Shown: one piece after another, positions 17,813-26,812 of the stretch
How positions within the stretch are numbered: the stretch's first letter is position 1
Layout: every line of letters starts with the position of its first letter
Origin: JAJRRL01 sp047404195
GTDB lineage: Bacteria > Pseudomonadota > Gammaproteobacteria > JAJRRL01
Length of the DNA stretch: 64,000 nucleotides
NCBI GenBank assembly: GCA_047404195.1
Contig: JBDOIU010000012.1
Location: 62,001 to 126,000 of the forward strand
Direction of reading: 5' to 3'
Position numbers and translations under genes: made by a program
The notes under the pieces: generated by a model
Told to the model about the DNA's origin: nothing
The model's input: only the letters and a program-made list of their open reading frames with translations
The model's database searches: none

Positions 17813-19477
17813 ATGAGAACGTTCGTCAATGGACCTTTAATTTTAGAATATGTTTCTGATAGTGGTAATCCGGCGGGTGCTTCTGTACCTACTGACTGTG
17901 ATGCCATGTCCCCGTCATCTGCCATGCCAAGGGGAAGTATAGACACTGCATGTGCTGATCAGGCTGGGCCTGGTATACCGACCATTCATATTAAGAGTGA
18001 TCGCTATGGGAAAGCTGTATTATTTGTTAAGAGAACTAATGCTGGTAATGATTCGGTTCAAGACTTACAACCATTTGATATCCGAACGCGTACTGACTCA
18101 TGTGTTATTGTCGTCGCTAATGTTGATAGACATATTTTGTATAAGGCTATCATGCCTCAGGCGGTCGTAACGGCTACTCCTAATCACAGAATACCTAGCC
18201 ATTTTTGTGTGAGTCGAGGTGAACAACCAGGTAATGATTTGCATATACTATTGATGAGTTATTCTTTGTATCGAAAATCGATGCAGTACAAGTGCCAATC
18301 ACGTAAAATACACTGGCTTTTGCATACTAAATTAAACAGCCTTAAATCGAACGGGCAAGATTTTTTTAGTCGATATATAGCAAGCTTCATTGCTTCTGAA
18401 ATAACAAAGATCACATGTGTTTCGTTGATGGAAGTTGATAGAGAAACGCATGAAGTTATATATAAAATCGATGGGTCTATTGGGCAGGATCAAGCGTATC
18501 GTATTCCATTCCCAAAAGATGGCGCACTTGATCTTACGGACGTCAGAGACCCCAATAATCCACACCACTTCTTGAGTGTGTCCTCTATTGCTCCTTATGC
18601 ATTTTGGAATTATAGAAATCTAACAAGTATTGTTATTCCAGAGAGTATGATCGTTTTTGGTAAATATGCATTCTATGGTTGTGATTGCCTTAAAAGTGTT
18701 GTGGATTTAGGGAGTGTGCACCTTATGAATCAAGACGGCCAATTAAGCCGATTTTTTTCGGATAATAGATATATGTTAAATTACACTCCTATCCGACGTG
18801 CCACACTTCCAAGTCGTTTCTATAGAAGGATGGCGAACGCGAACCAGATACGCGAATTCATTTTCTATGCTAACGTTCATGTGGATTATATGAGCTGTGA
18901 TGGCGGTCTGGTCATACCTGCGAAGGCGCGTTCTGAAAATATTATTATTCCAGCTGGTGTGACCCAAATTTATGATTCTGCGGTTGAAACATGTTATTGG
19001 TGCCGGGGACTTTACAATCCCGTAGAAAGTATTGTGATACCTGAGAGCATGATTACGATGAATCCGGTAAAAATACTGCGTACGCCTGAGATAGGCTTTC
19101 CTAGCACAATTTATAACAGCGGTCTACGCGCTATCAAATGTACAAGGCGGCTCTATAATAGATCACAATCAGTATTTCATAGACTAAGGTCTACAGTTGC
19201 TTTTGTGGATCTAGAAGGTAAATTGATTAGCAGTCCGTATACTACTGGAATTGCAGTCAGTGCGATTCTAGCTGCATTATTGACCGCTGCGTCAGTGGCT
19301 GTTGGTTGCTGTATGATACCATTTGATGCAATGGCTGCATTAATCGTTGTTACAGCTGTAACGGGCGGGCTTGCACTAGGCGGTATAGGTACCGTATCGG
19401 GTTTGAGTGTGATGAGACATCGTGCGGTTCGAACAGCAAAGGCGCTGCAATCTAGCACGGCTAGAGCACCTAGCTAA
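17813..19477 (+). CDS. BspA-like leucine-rich repeat protein with C-terminal membrane hairpin
   Basis: The 554-residue protein has no N-terminal signal peptide. Residues 1-250 match no family I recognise. Residues 255-305 and 375-415 carry BspA-type (LRR_5) repeats, seen as SIAPYAFWNYRNLTSIVIPE, KYAFYGCDCLKSV and SIVIPESMI. Two hydrophobic segments at about 478-500 and 506-533 would form a membrane hairpin, followed by a basic tail. CGAGGAG precedes the ATG. It stands alone between gpmA and a broken oxygenase gene, is visibly richer in A+T than its neighbours, and is unlike housekeeping genes. A role on the cell envelope or as a protein delivered to host membranes is possible but only inferred. 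Confidence 0.7.
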   Translation: MRTFVNGPLILEYVSDSGNPAGASVPTDCDAMSPSSAMPRGSIDTACADQAGPGIPTIHIKSDRYGKAVLFVKRTNAGNDSVQDLQPFDIRTRTDSCVIVVANVDRHILYKAIMPQAVVTATPNHRIPSHFCVSRGEQPGNDLHILLMSYSLYRKSMQYKCQSRKIHWLLHTKLNSLKSNGQDFFSRYIASFIASEITKITCVSLMEVDRETHEVIYKIDGSIGQDQAYRIPFPKDGALDLTDVRDPNNPHHFLSVSSIAPYAFWNYRNLTSIVIPESMIVFGKYAFYGCDCLKSVVDLGSVHLMNQDGQLSRFFSDNRYMLNYTPIRRATLPSRFYRRMANANQIREFIFYANVHVDYMSCDGGLVIPAKARSENIIIPAGVTQIYDSAVETCYWCRGLYNPVESIVIPESMITMNPVKILRTPEIGFPSTIYNSGLRAIKCTRRLYNRSQSVFHRLRSTVAFVDLEGKLISSPYTTGIAVSAILAALLTAASVAVGCCMIPFDAMAALIVVTAVTGGLALGGIGTVSGLSVMRHRAVRTAKALQSSTARAPS

Positions 19478-19554
19478 ATAGACAAGCTGCTTATCTTAGG
19501 GCTTATGAGGTAATAAGCCACAGCGCTGATGCAGCAGTGGCTTCATTGACTCGC

Positions 19555-20429
19555 TTAATGAGAGGTTTCCTCTTCTTCAAAACATTCTTTTGCTAAGCCT
19601 AGCTCACGAAAACGCTCCTGACGGTAGCTTTCTGCTGTATGCCTATCGGATAAGCGCACGTTAGCTTCTGGGTGTAGGAAGAGTGGCATGGATAACCGAG
19701 ATTGTTTTGCAGCTTCACCAGTAGGGCTGGTAACACGGTGTTGTGTCGATGGGAAAAAGCCTTGCGTGCATTCTTGAAGCATGTCTCCGGTATTGATCAC
19801 AATCCAGTTAGGGTCAAGTGGTACATCCACCCATTCTCCAGCGGCATTTTGTGCTTGCAAGCCAGCTGCAGTTGCAGCAGGTAGTAATGTGATCAGGTTA
19901 ATATCGCGTGTGCTGCAGCGCGTAATGCCCCTTTAGGTTCCTTGCCTGTTAATGGTGGGTAATGAATGATGCGGAACAATTGATGCGTGCAGTTTTTTAG
20001 CATTGCAGGTAATGGCATGGATAAACTTTGTTTGAGTTCGTCTGGACATTCTGCGTAGATTAATGCTAATAGTTCACTACCTAATTGTGTCAGCTGTTGC
20101 ATGAGCTCGCGACTGGTTTCTTTAAGGTGAGTGGGGCAAGGTCCATCTTCATATAAGTGGAAAAACTCCTTTAAATCTTTCAGTTTGGCACCTTTGGCTG
20201 TTTCAGAGAGTTCTGGGCGGATATAACCCGCATGTGACTTAGGGCAAAACGCCACGTCAGATTTATCTTCGTGCAGAAAGAAATGTCGCCAAATTCGGTA
20301 GCATTCATCGATGAGCGCTTTACTTATCGGATGGTTTTCAATGACAGCAAAGCCAGTGTGGCGCAGTGAGTTGTATAGTCGCTGCCCTGTATTAGGTTGG
20401 TTGTATGTAATCACATCGATATTGGCCAT
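19555..20429 (-). pseudogene. Frameshifted isopenicillin N synthase-like 2-oxoglutarate/Fe(II) oxygenase
   Basis: Two adjacent frames together make one oxygenase of about 291 residues. The N-terminal frame (to about 19893) carries the non-haem oxygenase N-domain pattern HTGFAVIENHPIS and ends after AAAHA. The C-terminal frame continues with INLITLLPAATAAGLQAQN, INTGDMLQECTQG and PSTQHRVTSP. A single missing base between 19905 and 19906 separates them, exactly inside the iron-binding His-X-Asp motif, which would read HAD if restored. The start at 20429 follows AAGGAG. It is either a recent pseudogene or an assembly/sequencing error; the rest of the coding sequence is not degraded. Confidence 0.85.
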
Positions 20430-20568
20430 GAGAACTCCTTGTGTTGGCTGTTGCACCCATTATGCGTGTCTATTCGGTATTTGCAAGTGGGTGTGTTGTG
20501 ATGAGACTGTTCTGCAGGGCAGACTTCTGCTAGACTGGTGGCATCTTTTATCGGGAAACCATCCAGGC

Positions 20569-22401
20569 ATGAGCAAAAAAAGAACTATTCCAATAGAGGA
20601 TATTCGCAATTTCTCCATTATTGCGCATATTGACCACGGTAAGTCCACGCTTGCAGACCGCTTTATTCAGTATTGTGGCGGCCTCTCAGACCGTGAAATG
20701 CAATCACAAGTCCTTGATACCATGGATATTGAGCGTGAACGTGGGATCACCATTAAAGCGCAGAGTGTCACACTTTACTACGATGCTGATAATGGGCAGC
20801 GCTATCAGCTGAATTTTATTGATACGCCTGGTCACGTCGACTTTTCATATGAGGTCTCGCGTTCGCTTGCGGCCTGTGAAGGGGCCTTGCTGGTCGTGGA
20901 TGCTGCACAGGGTGTGGAGGCGCAAACTTGTGCCACGTGTTATACCGCCGTAGAGCAAGGGCTGCAAGTTATTCCGGTTTTGAATAAAATTGATTTGCCA
21001 CAAGCTGAGCCAGAGCGTGTCAAGGAAGAGATTGAGCAAGTGATCGGTGTGCCGGCTAGCGATGCTGTGGCTGTGAGTGCAAAACAAGGTATAGGCGTGC
21101 GTGAAGCACTGGAAGTGCTGGTTGCGCAAGTGCCTTCGCCAGTAGCGCCGGCTGCAGATGCGCCATTGCAGGCGTTGATCATTGACTCTTGGTTTGATCC
21201 CTACTTGGGTGTGGTATCACTGGTGCGGGTGATGGCCGGTACCTTGCGTACAAAAGATAAGATTAAGGTCATGTCAACTGGTCGGGAGCATGCGATTGAT
21301 CAGTTGGGGATATTCACACCGAAGCGTGAACCTCAGGAAGCATTATACGTGGGTGAGGTAGGCTTTCTTGTGGCAGGTATTAAAGACATTTTTGGTGCGC
21401 CAGTTGGTGATACCATCACGCATGCCAAAGCGGCAGCAGCAGAGCCGTTAGCTGGTTTTCAAACAGTGAAGCCACAGGTCTACGCGGGTTTGTTTCCTAT
21501 CAACAGTGAAGATTATGAAGCGTTTAGAGAGGCATTGGCCAAGTTACGTTTAAATGATGCTTCGTTGTTTTATGAGCCTGAATCGTCTGAGTCATTGGGC
21601 TTTGGTTTTCGTTGTGGCTTCCTAGGTATGCTGCACATGGAAATTATCCGTGAACGGCTGGAGCGAGAATATAATTTATCACTTATCATCACAGCACCAA
21701 CGGTTGTTTATGAGGTTGAAAAGAAGACCGGTGAGATTCTGTTGATCGATAATCCAAGTGGCTTGCCTGCAATCAATGATATTGCTGTCATACGTGAACC
21801 AATAGCTGATGTCAACATACTGGTTCCACCTGATTATCTCGGGGGTGTATTAACGCTGTGTTCTCAGAAGCGTGGCGTACAAAAAAACATGATATACCAC
21901 GAGACACAAGTGGCACTGCAATATCAAATTCCAATGAGTGAAGTGGTGATGGATTTTTTTGATAAGTTGAAATCAACATCACGTGGTTATGCATCACTAG
22001 ATTATAGTTTTCATCATTTTTCACCGGCAGATCTCATTAAGTTGGATATTTTGGTGAGCAGTGAGCGTGTCGATGCATTGGCTGCAATAGTGCATCGCGA
22101 TGTGGCCGCCACGCGCGGTCGAGAGATCACGGATAAGTTGCGTAAGCTGATACCTCGTCAGCAGTTTGAAATTGCTATACAGGCAGCGATTGGTGGAAAA
22201 ATTATTGCACGTTCTTCGGTGAGTGCATTACGTAAAAATGTCACAGCAAAGTGTTATGGTGGTGATGTGTCGCGTAAACGCAAGTTGTTAGAAAAACAAA
22301 AAGCTGGTAAAAAACGCATGAAAATGGTCGGTAAGGTGGCTATTCCACAAGAGGCATTTCTAGCGGTCTTGCAAGTGACCGATGATAAGTCTGGTAAGTG
22401 A
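20569..22401 (+). CDS. lepA: Elongation factor 4
   Basis: LepA is a ribosomal GTPase related to EF-G. The 610-residue product has the G1 motif AHIDHGKSTLADRF, switch II with DTPGHVDFSYEVSRSL, G4 NKIDLP and G5 SAKQGIGV. The family C-terminal domain is intact (RKRKLLEKQKAGKKRMK, ending near QVTDDKSGK). The start at 20569 gives MSKKRTIPIEDIRNFSIIAH, the family N-terminus. It leads lepA-rnc-era-recO; lepB (signal peptidase I), which usually follows lepA, is missing here. Confidence 0.97.
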   Translation: MSKKRTIPIEDIRNFSIIAHIDHGKSTLADRFIQYCGGLSDREMQSQVLDTMDIERERGITIKAQSVTLYYDADNGQRYQLNFIDTPGHVDFSYEVSRSLAACEGALLVVDAAQGVEAQTCATCYTAVEQGLQVIPVLNKIDLPQAEPERVKEEIEQVIGVPASDAVAVSAKQGIGVREALEVLVAQVPSPVAPAADAPLQALIIDSWFDPYLGVVSLVRVMAGTLRTKDKIKVMSTGREHAIDQLGIFTPKREPQEALYVGEVGFLVAGIKDIFGAPVGDTITHAKAAAAEPLAGFQTVKPQVYAGLFPINSEDYEAFREALAKLRLNDASLFYEPESSESLGFGFRCGFLGMLHMEIIRERLEREYNLSLIITAPTVVYEVEKKTGEILLIDNPSGLPAINDIAVIREPIADVNILVPPDYLGGVLTLCSQKRGVQKNMIYHETQVALQYQIPMSEVVMDFFDKLKSTSRGYASLDYSFHHFSPADLIKLDILVSSERVDALAAIVHRDVAATRGREITDKLRKLIPRQQFEIAIQAAIGGKIIARSSVSALRKNVTAKCYGGDVSRKRKLLEKQKAGKKRMKMVGKVAIPQEAFLAVLQVTDDKSGK

Positions 22402-22419
22402 TCACTGGGGGTAGGGCTG

Positions 22420-23079
22420 ATGGCTGAAGCTATGTTACAGGTGCTGATGCAACGTTTGGGTTATACATTTCATGATGAGTCGCTTTTACGGCAGTCACTT
22501 GTGCACCGTAGTTTGAGTGATCGCCATAATGAACGTTTGGAGTTTTTGGGTGATGCTGCACTGAGTTTGGCTATTGCCAGTGAGCTTTTTGTGCGTGAGC
22601 CAGCGCTCAGTGAGGGGGAGATGACGCAGATGCGTTCCGCCTTGGTGTGTGGTAGCAGTCTAGCTGCGTTAGCCAGGCAGTTAGATGTGGCTGCTTTTTT
22701 GCAGTGTGTGGCCAGTGAGAAAAGGCGTGATTCTGTGCTAGAAGATGCATTTGAAGCCATTATCGGTGCCGTGTATTGTGATGGCGGTTTGTCAGCTGTG
22801 CGGCAGTGTGTCGTACATTGTTTTGCTGAGAAATTACGAGATATCAAGCCGGCAGCCATTGTGAAGGATGCCAAAACTCAGTTGCAGGAATGGCTACAGG
22901 CACAAGCCATTGCATTGCCAATTTATGCTATTGAGATGGCGGGTCCTGCGCATGCCAGACGGTTTCGTGCGACATGTCAGGTGGCAGGTTACATGCAAAT
23001 ACAAGGCAGCTGGCAAGACAGTCGACGTGCAGCTGAGAAGTCAGCCGCACAAGTTTTTTTGGAGAAATATCATGACTAA
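22420..23079 (+). CDS. rnc: Ribonuclease III
   Basis: RNase III cuts double-stranded RNA, including rRNA precursors. The 219-residue product has the catalytic signature ERLEFLGDAAL (residues 39-49) and the second acidic motif EDAFEAIIGAVYCD, then a C-terminal double-stranded RNA-binding domain with DAKTQLQEWLQA and AEKSAAQVFLE. The start follows GGGGG, 18 bases after lepA, and the 3' end overlaps era. Confidence 0.97.
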   Translation: MAEAMLQVLMQRLGYTFHDESLLRQSLVHRSLSDRHNERLEFLGDAALSLAIASELFVREPALSEGEMTQMRSALVCGSSLAALARQLDVAAFLQCVASEKRRDSVLEDAFEAIIGAVYCDGGLSAVRQCVVHCFAEKLRDIKPAAIVKDAKTQLQEWLQAQAIALPIYAIEMAGPAHARRFRATCQVAGYMQIQGSWQDSRRAAEKSAAQVFLEKYHD

Positions 23080-23977
23080 CATGACAGAGCATTGTGGTTT
23101 TATTGCAATTGTCGGTCGGCCAAACGTGGGTAAATCTACGTTGCTGAACCACATTTTAGGTACGAAGTTAAGTATTACATCTAGGAGGCCACAAACAACG
23201 CGTGAACGTATTTTGGGTGTCAAAACGGAAGGCGAGCATCAGTTTGTATTTATTGATACGCCAGGTGTCTATGCGACACAAGCTTCTGAGATGGATCGTT
23301 GTCTTCAAGAGTCGGCTATGACAGCATTAAAAATGGTGGATTTAATTTTGTTTGTGGTTGAGGTAGGGCAATGGAAACCGGCTGATATTTGGTTGTATGA
23401 ACAAGTTGAGAAGGTTTCTTGTCCGCGTTTGTTGGTGGTTAACAAAATTGATCGTTTGGATGATCCAGTAGAGGTGCTACCATTTATTGAGGCCATGCAG
23501 GAGCGTGTCTCAGTGGAGGCAAGCATACCGGTGTCTGCCTTGCGCTCCCGTCAAGTGGATGTTTTATTGCAGGCGGTGAAGCAGCGTTTACCAGAGCACC
23601 CGTTTTGTTTTCCGCCAGATCAAATCACCGACCGATCGGATGTGTTTTATATCGCTGAAACGGTGAGAGAAAAAATATTTCGTATTTTAGGACAAGAGCT
23701 ACCATACGCTATGGCTGTGAGTGTGGACTCTATCAAAGAGCAGCCTAAGCATAAAGATATTTTTGCAACCATCTGGGTCGAGAAAGAGTCGCAAAAAGCC
23801 ATTGTGATTGGGCAGAAAGGTGCGCGCATCAAGCAGATTGGTACTCAGGCGCGGGTGGATATTGAAGCTTATCTCAAGGGTAAGGTTAATCTGCAGTTGT
23901 GGGTTAAAGTGAAGCGTGGATGGACAAAAAATAAAGCATCATTGCAGGCATTTGGGATTGATCAGAGTGACCGCTAG
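23072..23977 (+). CDS. era: GTPase Era
   Basis: Era is an essential GTPase that binds the 3' end of 16S rRNA during 30S assembly. The 301-residue product has G1 GRPNVGKSTLLNH, switch I with SRRPQTTRERILG, G3 DTPGVY, G4 NKID, and a C-terminal KH domain with VIGQKGARIKQIGTQAR. The ATG at 23072 is inside the end of rnc and follows GGAG at 7-8 bases, so translation is coupled to rnc. Confidence 0.98.
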   Translation: MTNMTEHCGFIAIVGRPNVGKSTLLNHILGTKLSITSRRPQTTRERILGVKTEGEHQFVFIDTPGVYATQASEMDRCLQESAMTALKMVDLILFVVEVGQWKPADIWLYEQVEKVSCPRLLVVNKIDRLDDPVEVLPFIEAMQERVSVEASIPVSALRSRQVDVLLQAVKQRLPEHPFCFPPDQITDRSDVFYIAETVREKIFRILGQELPYAMAVSVDSIKEQPKHKDIFATIWVEKESQKAIVIGQKGARIKQIGTQARVDIEAYLKGKVNLQLWVKVKRGWTKNKASLQAFGIDQSDR

Positions 23978-23986
23978 GAGAGTCAA

Positions 23987-24703
23987 TTGACAAGCCATGA
24001 GATACCAACAGATCAGGCTTATGTCTTACATCGGATTCCCTATCGTGAAACTAGCCTGATTGTTGAGTTCTTTACAAGAGAAAATGGCCGAATTTCATGT
24101 GTTGCTAAAAGTGCACGCGGTCCCCGTTCTCGCTTTCGTGGTCAGATATCGCCTTTTTGTTTGTATGATATTTCATGGCGTGGTGATCGTGAACTAAAAA
24201 CTTTGTGCGCGTTAACCCCCATTGGAGTGCCTGCGTATTTCGCAGGAGATGTGTTGTGGAGTGGGTTTTATATCAATGAGTTACTGCAGCGCTTAATCCC
24301 GAAGGGTGATGGTAGTGAGTTGTTGTTTGGACAATATGAGCACTTAATGAAAACACTGCCATCACAGGATTTGGATTGTGCACTGCGGTATTTCGAGTGT
24401 GATTTGTTGGCTGCAGCAGGATATGCTCTGCCACTACAAGCCATTGAAACACAAGCAGATTACTATCGTTATCAGCCAGACTTAGGGTTTACGCCTTGTG
24501 CGCATGCACCTGAAGAGGCCATGGTGTTCTCAGCCAAGGCATTACAAGCTCTACAGCAGCGTCAACTGATAGAGCCAGCACACCGTCAGGAGGTTAAACG
24601 CCTTATGCGCATGGTTGTCGCGCAACACTTGGGGAATCGACCACTTAAGACGCGTCAGCATATGCAAGCACTGCAAGCAAATCGAGCAGCCGTCGGCAGT
24701 TAA
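23987..24703 (+). CDS. recO: DNA repair protein RecO
   Basis: RecO loads RecA on gapped DNA with RecR. The 238-residue product has the N-terminal OB-fold pattern AYVLHRIPYRETSLIVEFFTRENG and the helical C-terminal region ELLQRLIPKGDGSELLF and LRYFECDLLAAAGYAL. The start is TTG at 23987 with AGGAG six bases upstream; there is no suitable ATG. It is the last gene of lepA-rnc-era-recO. As often in gammaproteobacteria, the zinc-binding cysteines are lacking. Confidence 0.95.
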   Translation: MTSHEIPTDQAYVLHRIPYRETSLIVEFFTRENGRISCVAKSARGPRSRFRGQISPFCLYDISWRGDRELKTLCALTPIGVPAYFAGDVLWSGFYINELLQRLIPKGDGSELLFGQYEHLMKTLPSQDLDCALRYFECDLLAAAGYALPLQAIETQADYYRYQPDLGFTPCAHAPEEAMVFSAKALQALQQRQLIEPAHRQEVKRLMRMVVAQHLGNRPLKTRQHMQALQANRAAVGS

Positions 24704-24715
24704 GAAAATCTTAAG
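24699..24715 (+). promoter_or_regulatory. PmrA-box-like tandem TTAAG repeat
   Basis: GTTAAG, five bases, CTTAAG forms a direct repeat with an 11-base period overlapping the recO stop codon. The known PmrA box is two YTTAAK half-sites separated by five bases, so this has one mismatch in twelve specified positions. A TAATAT at 24740-24745 lies 24 bases downstream and could serve as a -10 for a regulated promoter of the kinase-like gene. The function is inferred. Confidence 0.45.
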
Positions 24716-24798
24716 AAGTTGTTAGCGCTTTTAAATTAATAATATTCTCAAGCATGCGTAACTCACTGATCTACAACGCAAAAAAAAATCATGCCTAT

Positions 24799-24828
24799 TT
24801 GACCTCCGCCGCAACTCTAGAGTATAAA
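24799..24828 (+). promoter_or_regulatory. Sigma-70 promoter of the kinase-like gene
   Basis: TTGACC and TATAAA, each five of six matches to consensus, are separated by 18 bases and end 58 bases before the ATG at 24887. Confidence 0.7.
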
Positions 24829-24886
24829 TAATACGTGCGAGTCATGATTGTATTGAGTCATTGTGTTCTAGTGTTGGGGTAAAGAA

Positions 24887-26071
24887 ATGAAAGACAGTAG
24901 CGTGAATAAAATAATTAAGATTGATACAGATGCTTGGTTGTTTTGTGTTGAAGAATTTGGTTATGCAGAGCTGCATTTAAGTCAGCAGTGGTGTATTGAC
25001 TTGAAACACGATTTTGAGAGAGCAATGACATTGATTCTTAACGATAGAGGAATGTCTGCCATTAAGGTGAGTCTCAGTGGTGAGCCTGGTAGTCAGGCTT
25101 TGTCTTTCCTATTGGCTGATGGTTCAATGAAAAAAGCCACTAAATTTTTGATAACCTGTTTAGCGAGTATGCCTCAATTGCAAGAGGAGGAGATGTCATC
25201 AGATGTCGACTCTTATGAAGCTGAGGGAGAGCAAAATAGTTCACAAGAGCTGTCTACCACTCTAGAGTGTGCAGACTCAAACTGTGGGTTAAGCCCAGAA
25301 TCGATCCCATCAGTTGGTCCAGGGCTTGTTTTTAGTTTCCAAACCGAAAAGCTGCTTAATGACTTGAGTAAAGGACAGCAAGAATATATTAATTTTTGGC
25401 AAGACTTACTAACAGAAGTTGCCACAGATAAATTTATTGATTTAAGTTCGGTTAGAGTGGTCAGTGGTAATAATCATCATGTATTGATTTCTGATGCACA
25501 TGATTTCGTAGTTAAGATCTATGCGGCAGAGCAAATGGACATTGCAAGTATCAACAAAGAAACGCAACGATCATATCAATCATGTCCCGAGGGTCTTGCT
25601 GAACGTTTAAGCTTGAAGTGCTCAAATGTTGGAGATTTAATTGTGATGCAAGTTTGTAAGCTACAACCGCTTAAAGAAGAGTTTGCATCGGATCTGATTT
25701 TAGCATACACAAACGAAGTAGATTTCATTGTTGCAGATCCGAAGCCTGAGAACTTTGGCCTGGATGCTGGTGGACATTGCGTGCCACTGGACTGGGATTA
25801 TTGTTTTGACAGGGATCAACCTGGGTCTTTACATTGTGGGAGTTTTTTCAACAATGCTTATTATAGACGTGAAATTAACAATTTTGCGCATGATGGTAAA
25901 ATGCAGGAAGTGCTCACGATGTTATGCGAGATTATCAATCCGATAGAGGCAAGTCAGGTCGAGAAGGTACGTCTGGCACCTGTGTCTATGTTTTCGGGCT
26001 CGCCTGTGCCAGTGCTCCCTCATTCGATCTCGAGTGGGCAAGAGTGTGGCTTTCGACCAATCCCCAGCTAA
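24887..26071 (+). CDS. Divergent protein-kinase-like protein, candidate secreted effector
   Basis: The 394-residue protein has no signal peptide or membrane segment. Residues 1-100 form an unrecognised domain, 100-145 an acidic Ser/Glu-rich linker, and about 185-305 resembles a protein kinase core. FVVKIY (Lys 210) fits the ATP-anchoring lysine strand, NKETQR (Glu 225) the helix-C glutamate, and VADPKPENFGLD (Asp 284, Lys 286, Asn 289) the catalytic loop usually written HRDLKPEN. PLDWDYC (Asp 302 or 304) fits the metal-binding aspartate of DFG. No glycine-rich loop is obvious. The gene stands alone between recO and pcm, has a good promoter and a PmrA-like box, and is richer in A+T than its neighbours. 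Kinase activity and secretion are inferred. Confidence 0.65.
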   Translation: MKDSSVNKIIKIDTDAWLFCVEEFGYAELHLSQQWCIDLKHDFERAMTLILNDRGMSAIKVSLSGEPGSQALSFLLADGSMKKATKFLITCLASMPQLQEEEMSSDVDSYEAEGEQNSSQELSTTLECADSNCGLSPESIPSVGPGLVFSFQTEKLLNDLSKGQQEYINFWQDLLTEVATDKFIDLSSVRVVSGNNHHVLISDAHDFVVKIYAAEQMDIASINKETQRSYQSCPEGLAERLSLKCSNVGDLIVMQVCKLQPLKEEFASDLILAYTNEVDFIVADPKPENFGLDAGGHCVPLDWDYCFDRDQPGSLHCGSFFNNAYYRREINNFAHDGKMQEVLTMLCEIINPIEASQVEKVRLAPVSMFSGSPVPVLPHSISSGQECGFRPIPS

Positions 26072-26169
26072 AATGACAGTGGCTAGAGGTGGTTATTGTC
26101 AGTAAAACTATTTCTTCATTACTGGGATAAGTGTGTTATCTGGGTGATGTTCAATTTTGGATAGTGAAG

Positions 26170-26796
26170 CTATGCTGTTTCATTCAGTAATGGCACAAAA
26201 CGTACACCATCACACATCTCACGTTCAATACTGCCGTTTTTCCAGCGAGCAATACAAAGCTGTTGATAGTCATGTTGCTTGCCTATCGGGATAATCATAC
26301 AACCACTTGTGTTGCATTGTTGCATCAAAGTTTCAGGAAATGTTTCTGCTGCAGCGGTGACAATGATACCGTCAAATGGTGCGGCCTCTGGCCAGCCCAG
26401 TTGCCCATCGGCATAGCGCACTTTGGTGTTTTGATAGGTTGCCAGTGTTTTTTTTGCTTGTAGGTAGTGTGATTCAATGCGCTCGATACTATACGCCTCA
26501 TCAAATATCTGCGCCAAGATAGCAGCTTGATAGCCTGAGCCTGTGCCTATTTCAAGTACTCGTTGTCGGCGATCACAGTTTTGTAAAAGCATATCTGTCA
26601 TGCGTGCGACGATAAAGGGCTGCGATATGGTTTGGTCTGATCCAATGGGTAGAGGGTGATTCTCGTAGGCTTGTGCTTGCATTGAATCTGGCACAAAATG
26701 TTTTCTGTCTACAACTGACATCGCATCAAGTACAGTCTGCGATTGTATACCTTGTTTTTTGCATGCTTCCAATAAAGCAAGATGACGCTGGTCCAT
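26170..26796 (-). CDS. pcm: Protein-L-isoaspartate O-methyltransferase
   Basis: Pcm repairs isoaspartyl residues in damaged proteins using S-adenosylmethionine. The 208-residue product has the family segments GSDQTISQPFIVARMTDML, the AdoMet site VLEIGTGSGYQAAILA, YADGQLGWPEAAPFDGIIVTAAAE and a C-terminal VRFVPL. The gene is 16 bases downstream of bioA and probably shares its transcript. It converges with the kinase-like gene. Confidence 0.96.
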   Translation of the reverse strand: MDQRHLALLEACKKQGIQSQTVLDAMSVVDRKHFVPDSMQAQAYENHPLPIGSDQTISQPFIVARMTDMLLQNCDRRQRVLEIGTGSGYQAAILAQIFDEAYSIERIESHYLQAKKTLATYQNTKVRYADGQLGWPEAAPFDGIIVTAAAETFPETLMQQCNTSGCMIIPIGKQHDYQQLCIARWKNGSIEREMCDGVRFVPLLNETA

Positions 26797-26812
26797 GCGA
26801 TGATTCCTTGTG

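Noticed and set aside
19500..19519. Hairpin GGCTTAT/ATAAGCC after the leucine-rich protein gene
   Set aside because: The stem is short and has no T run on either strand, so it is not called a terminator.
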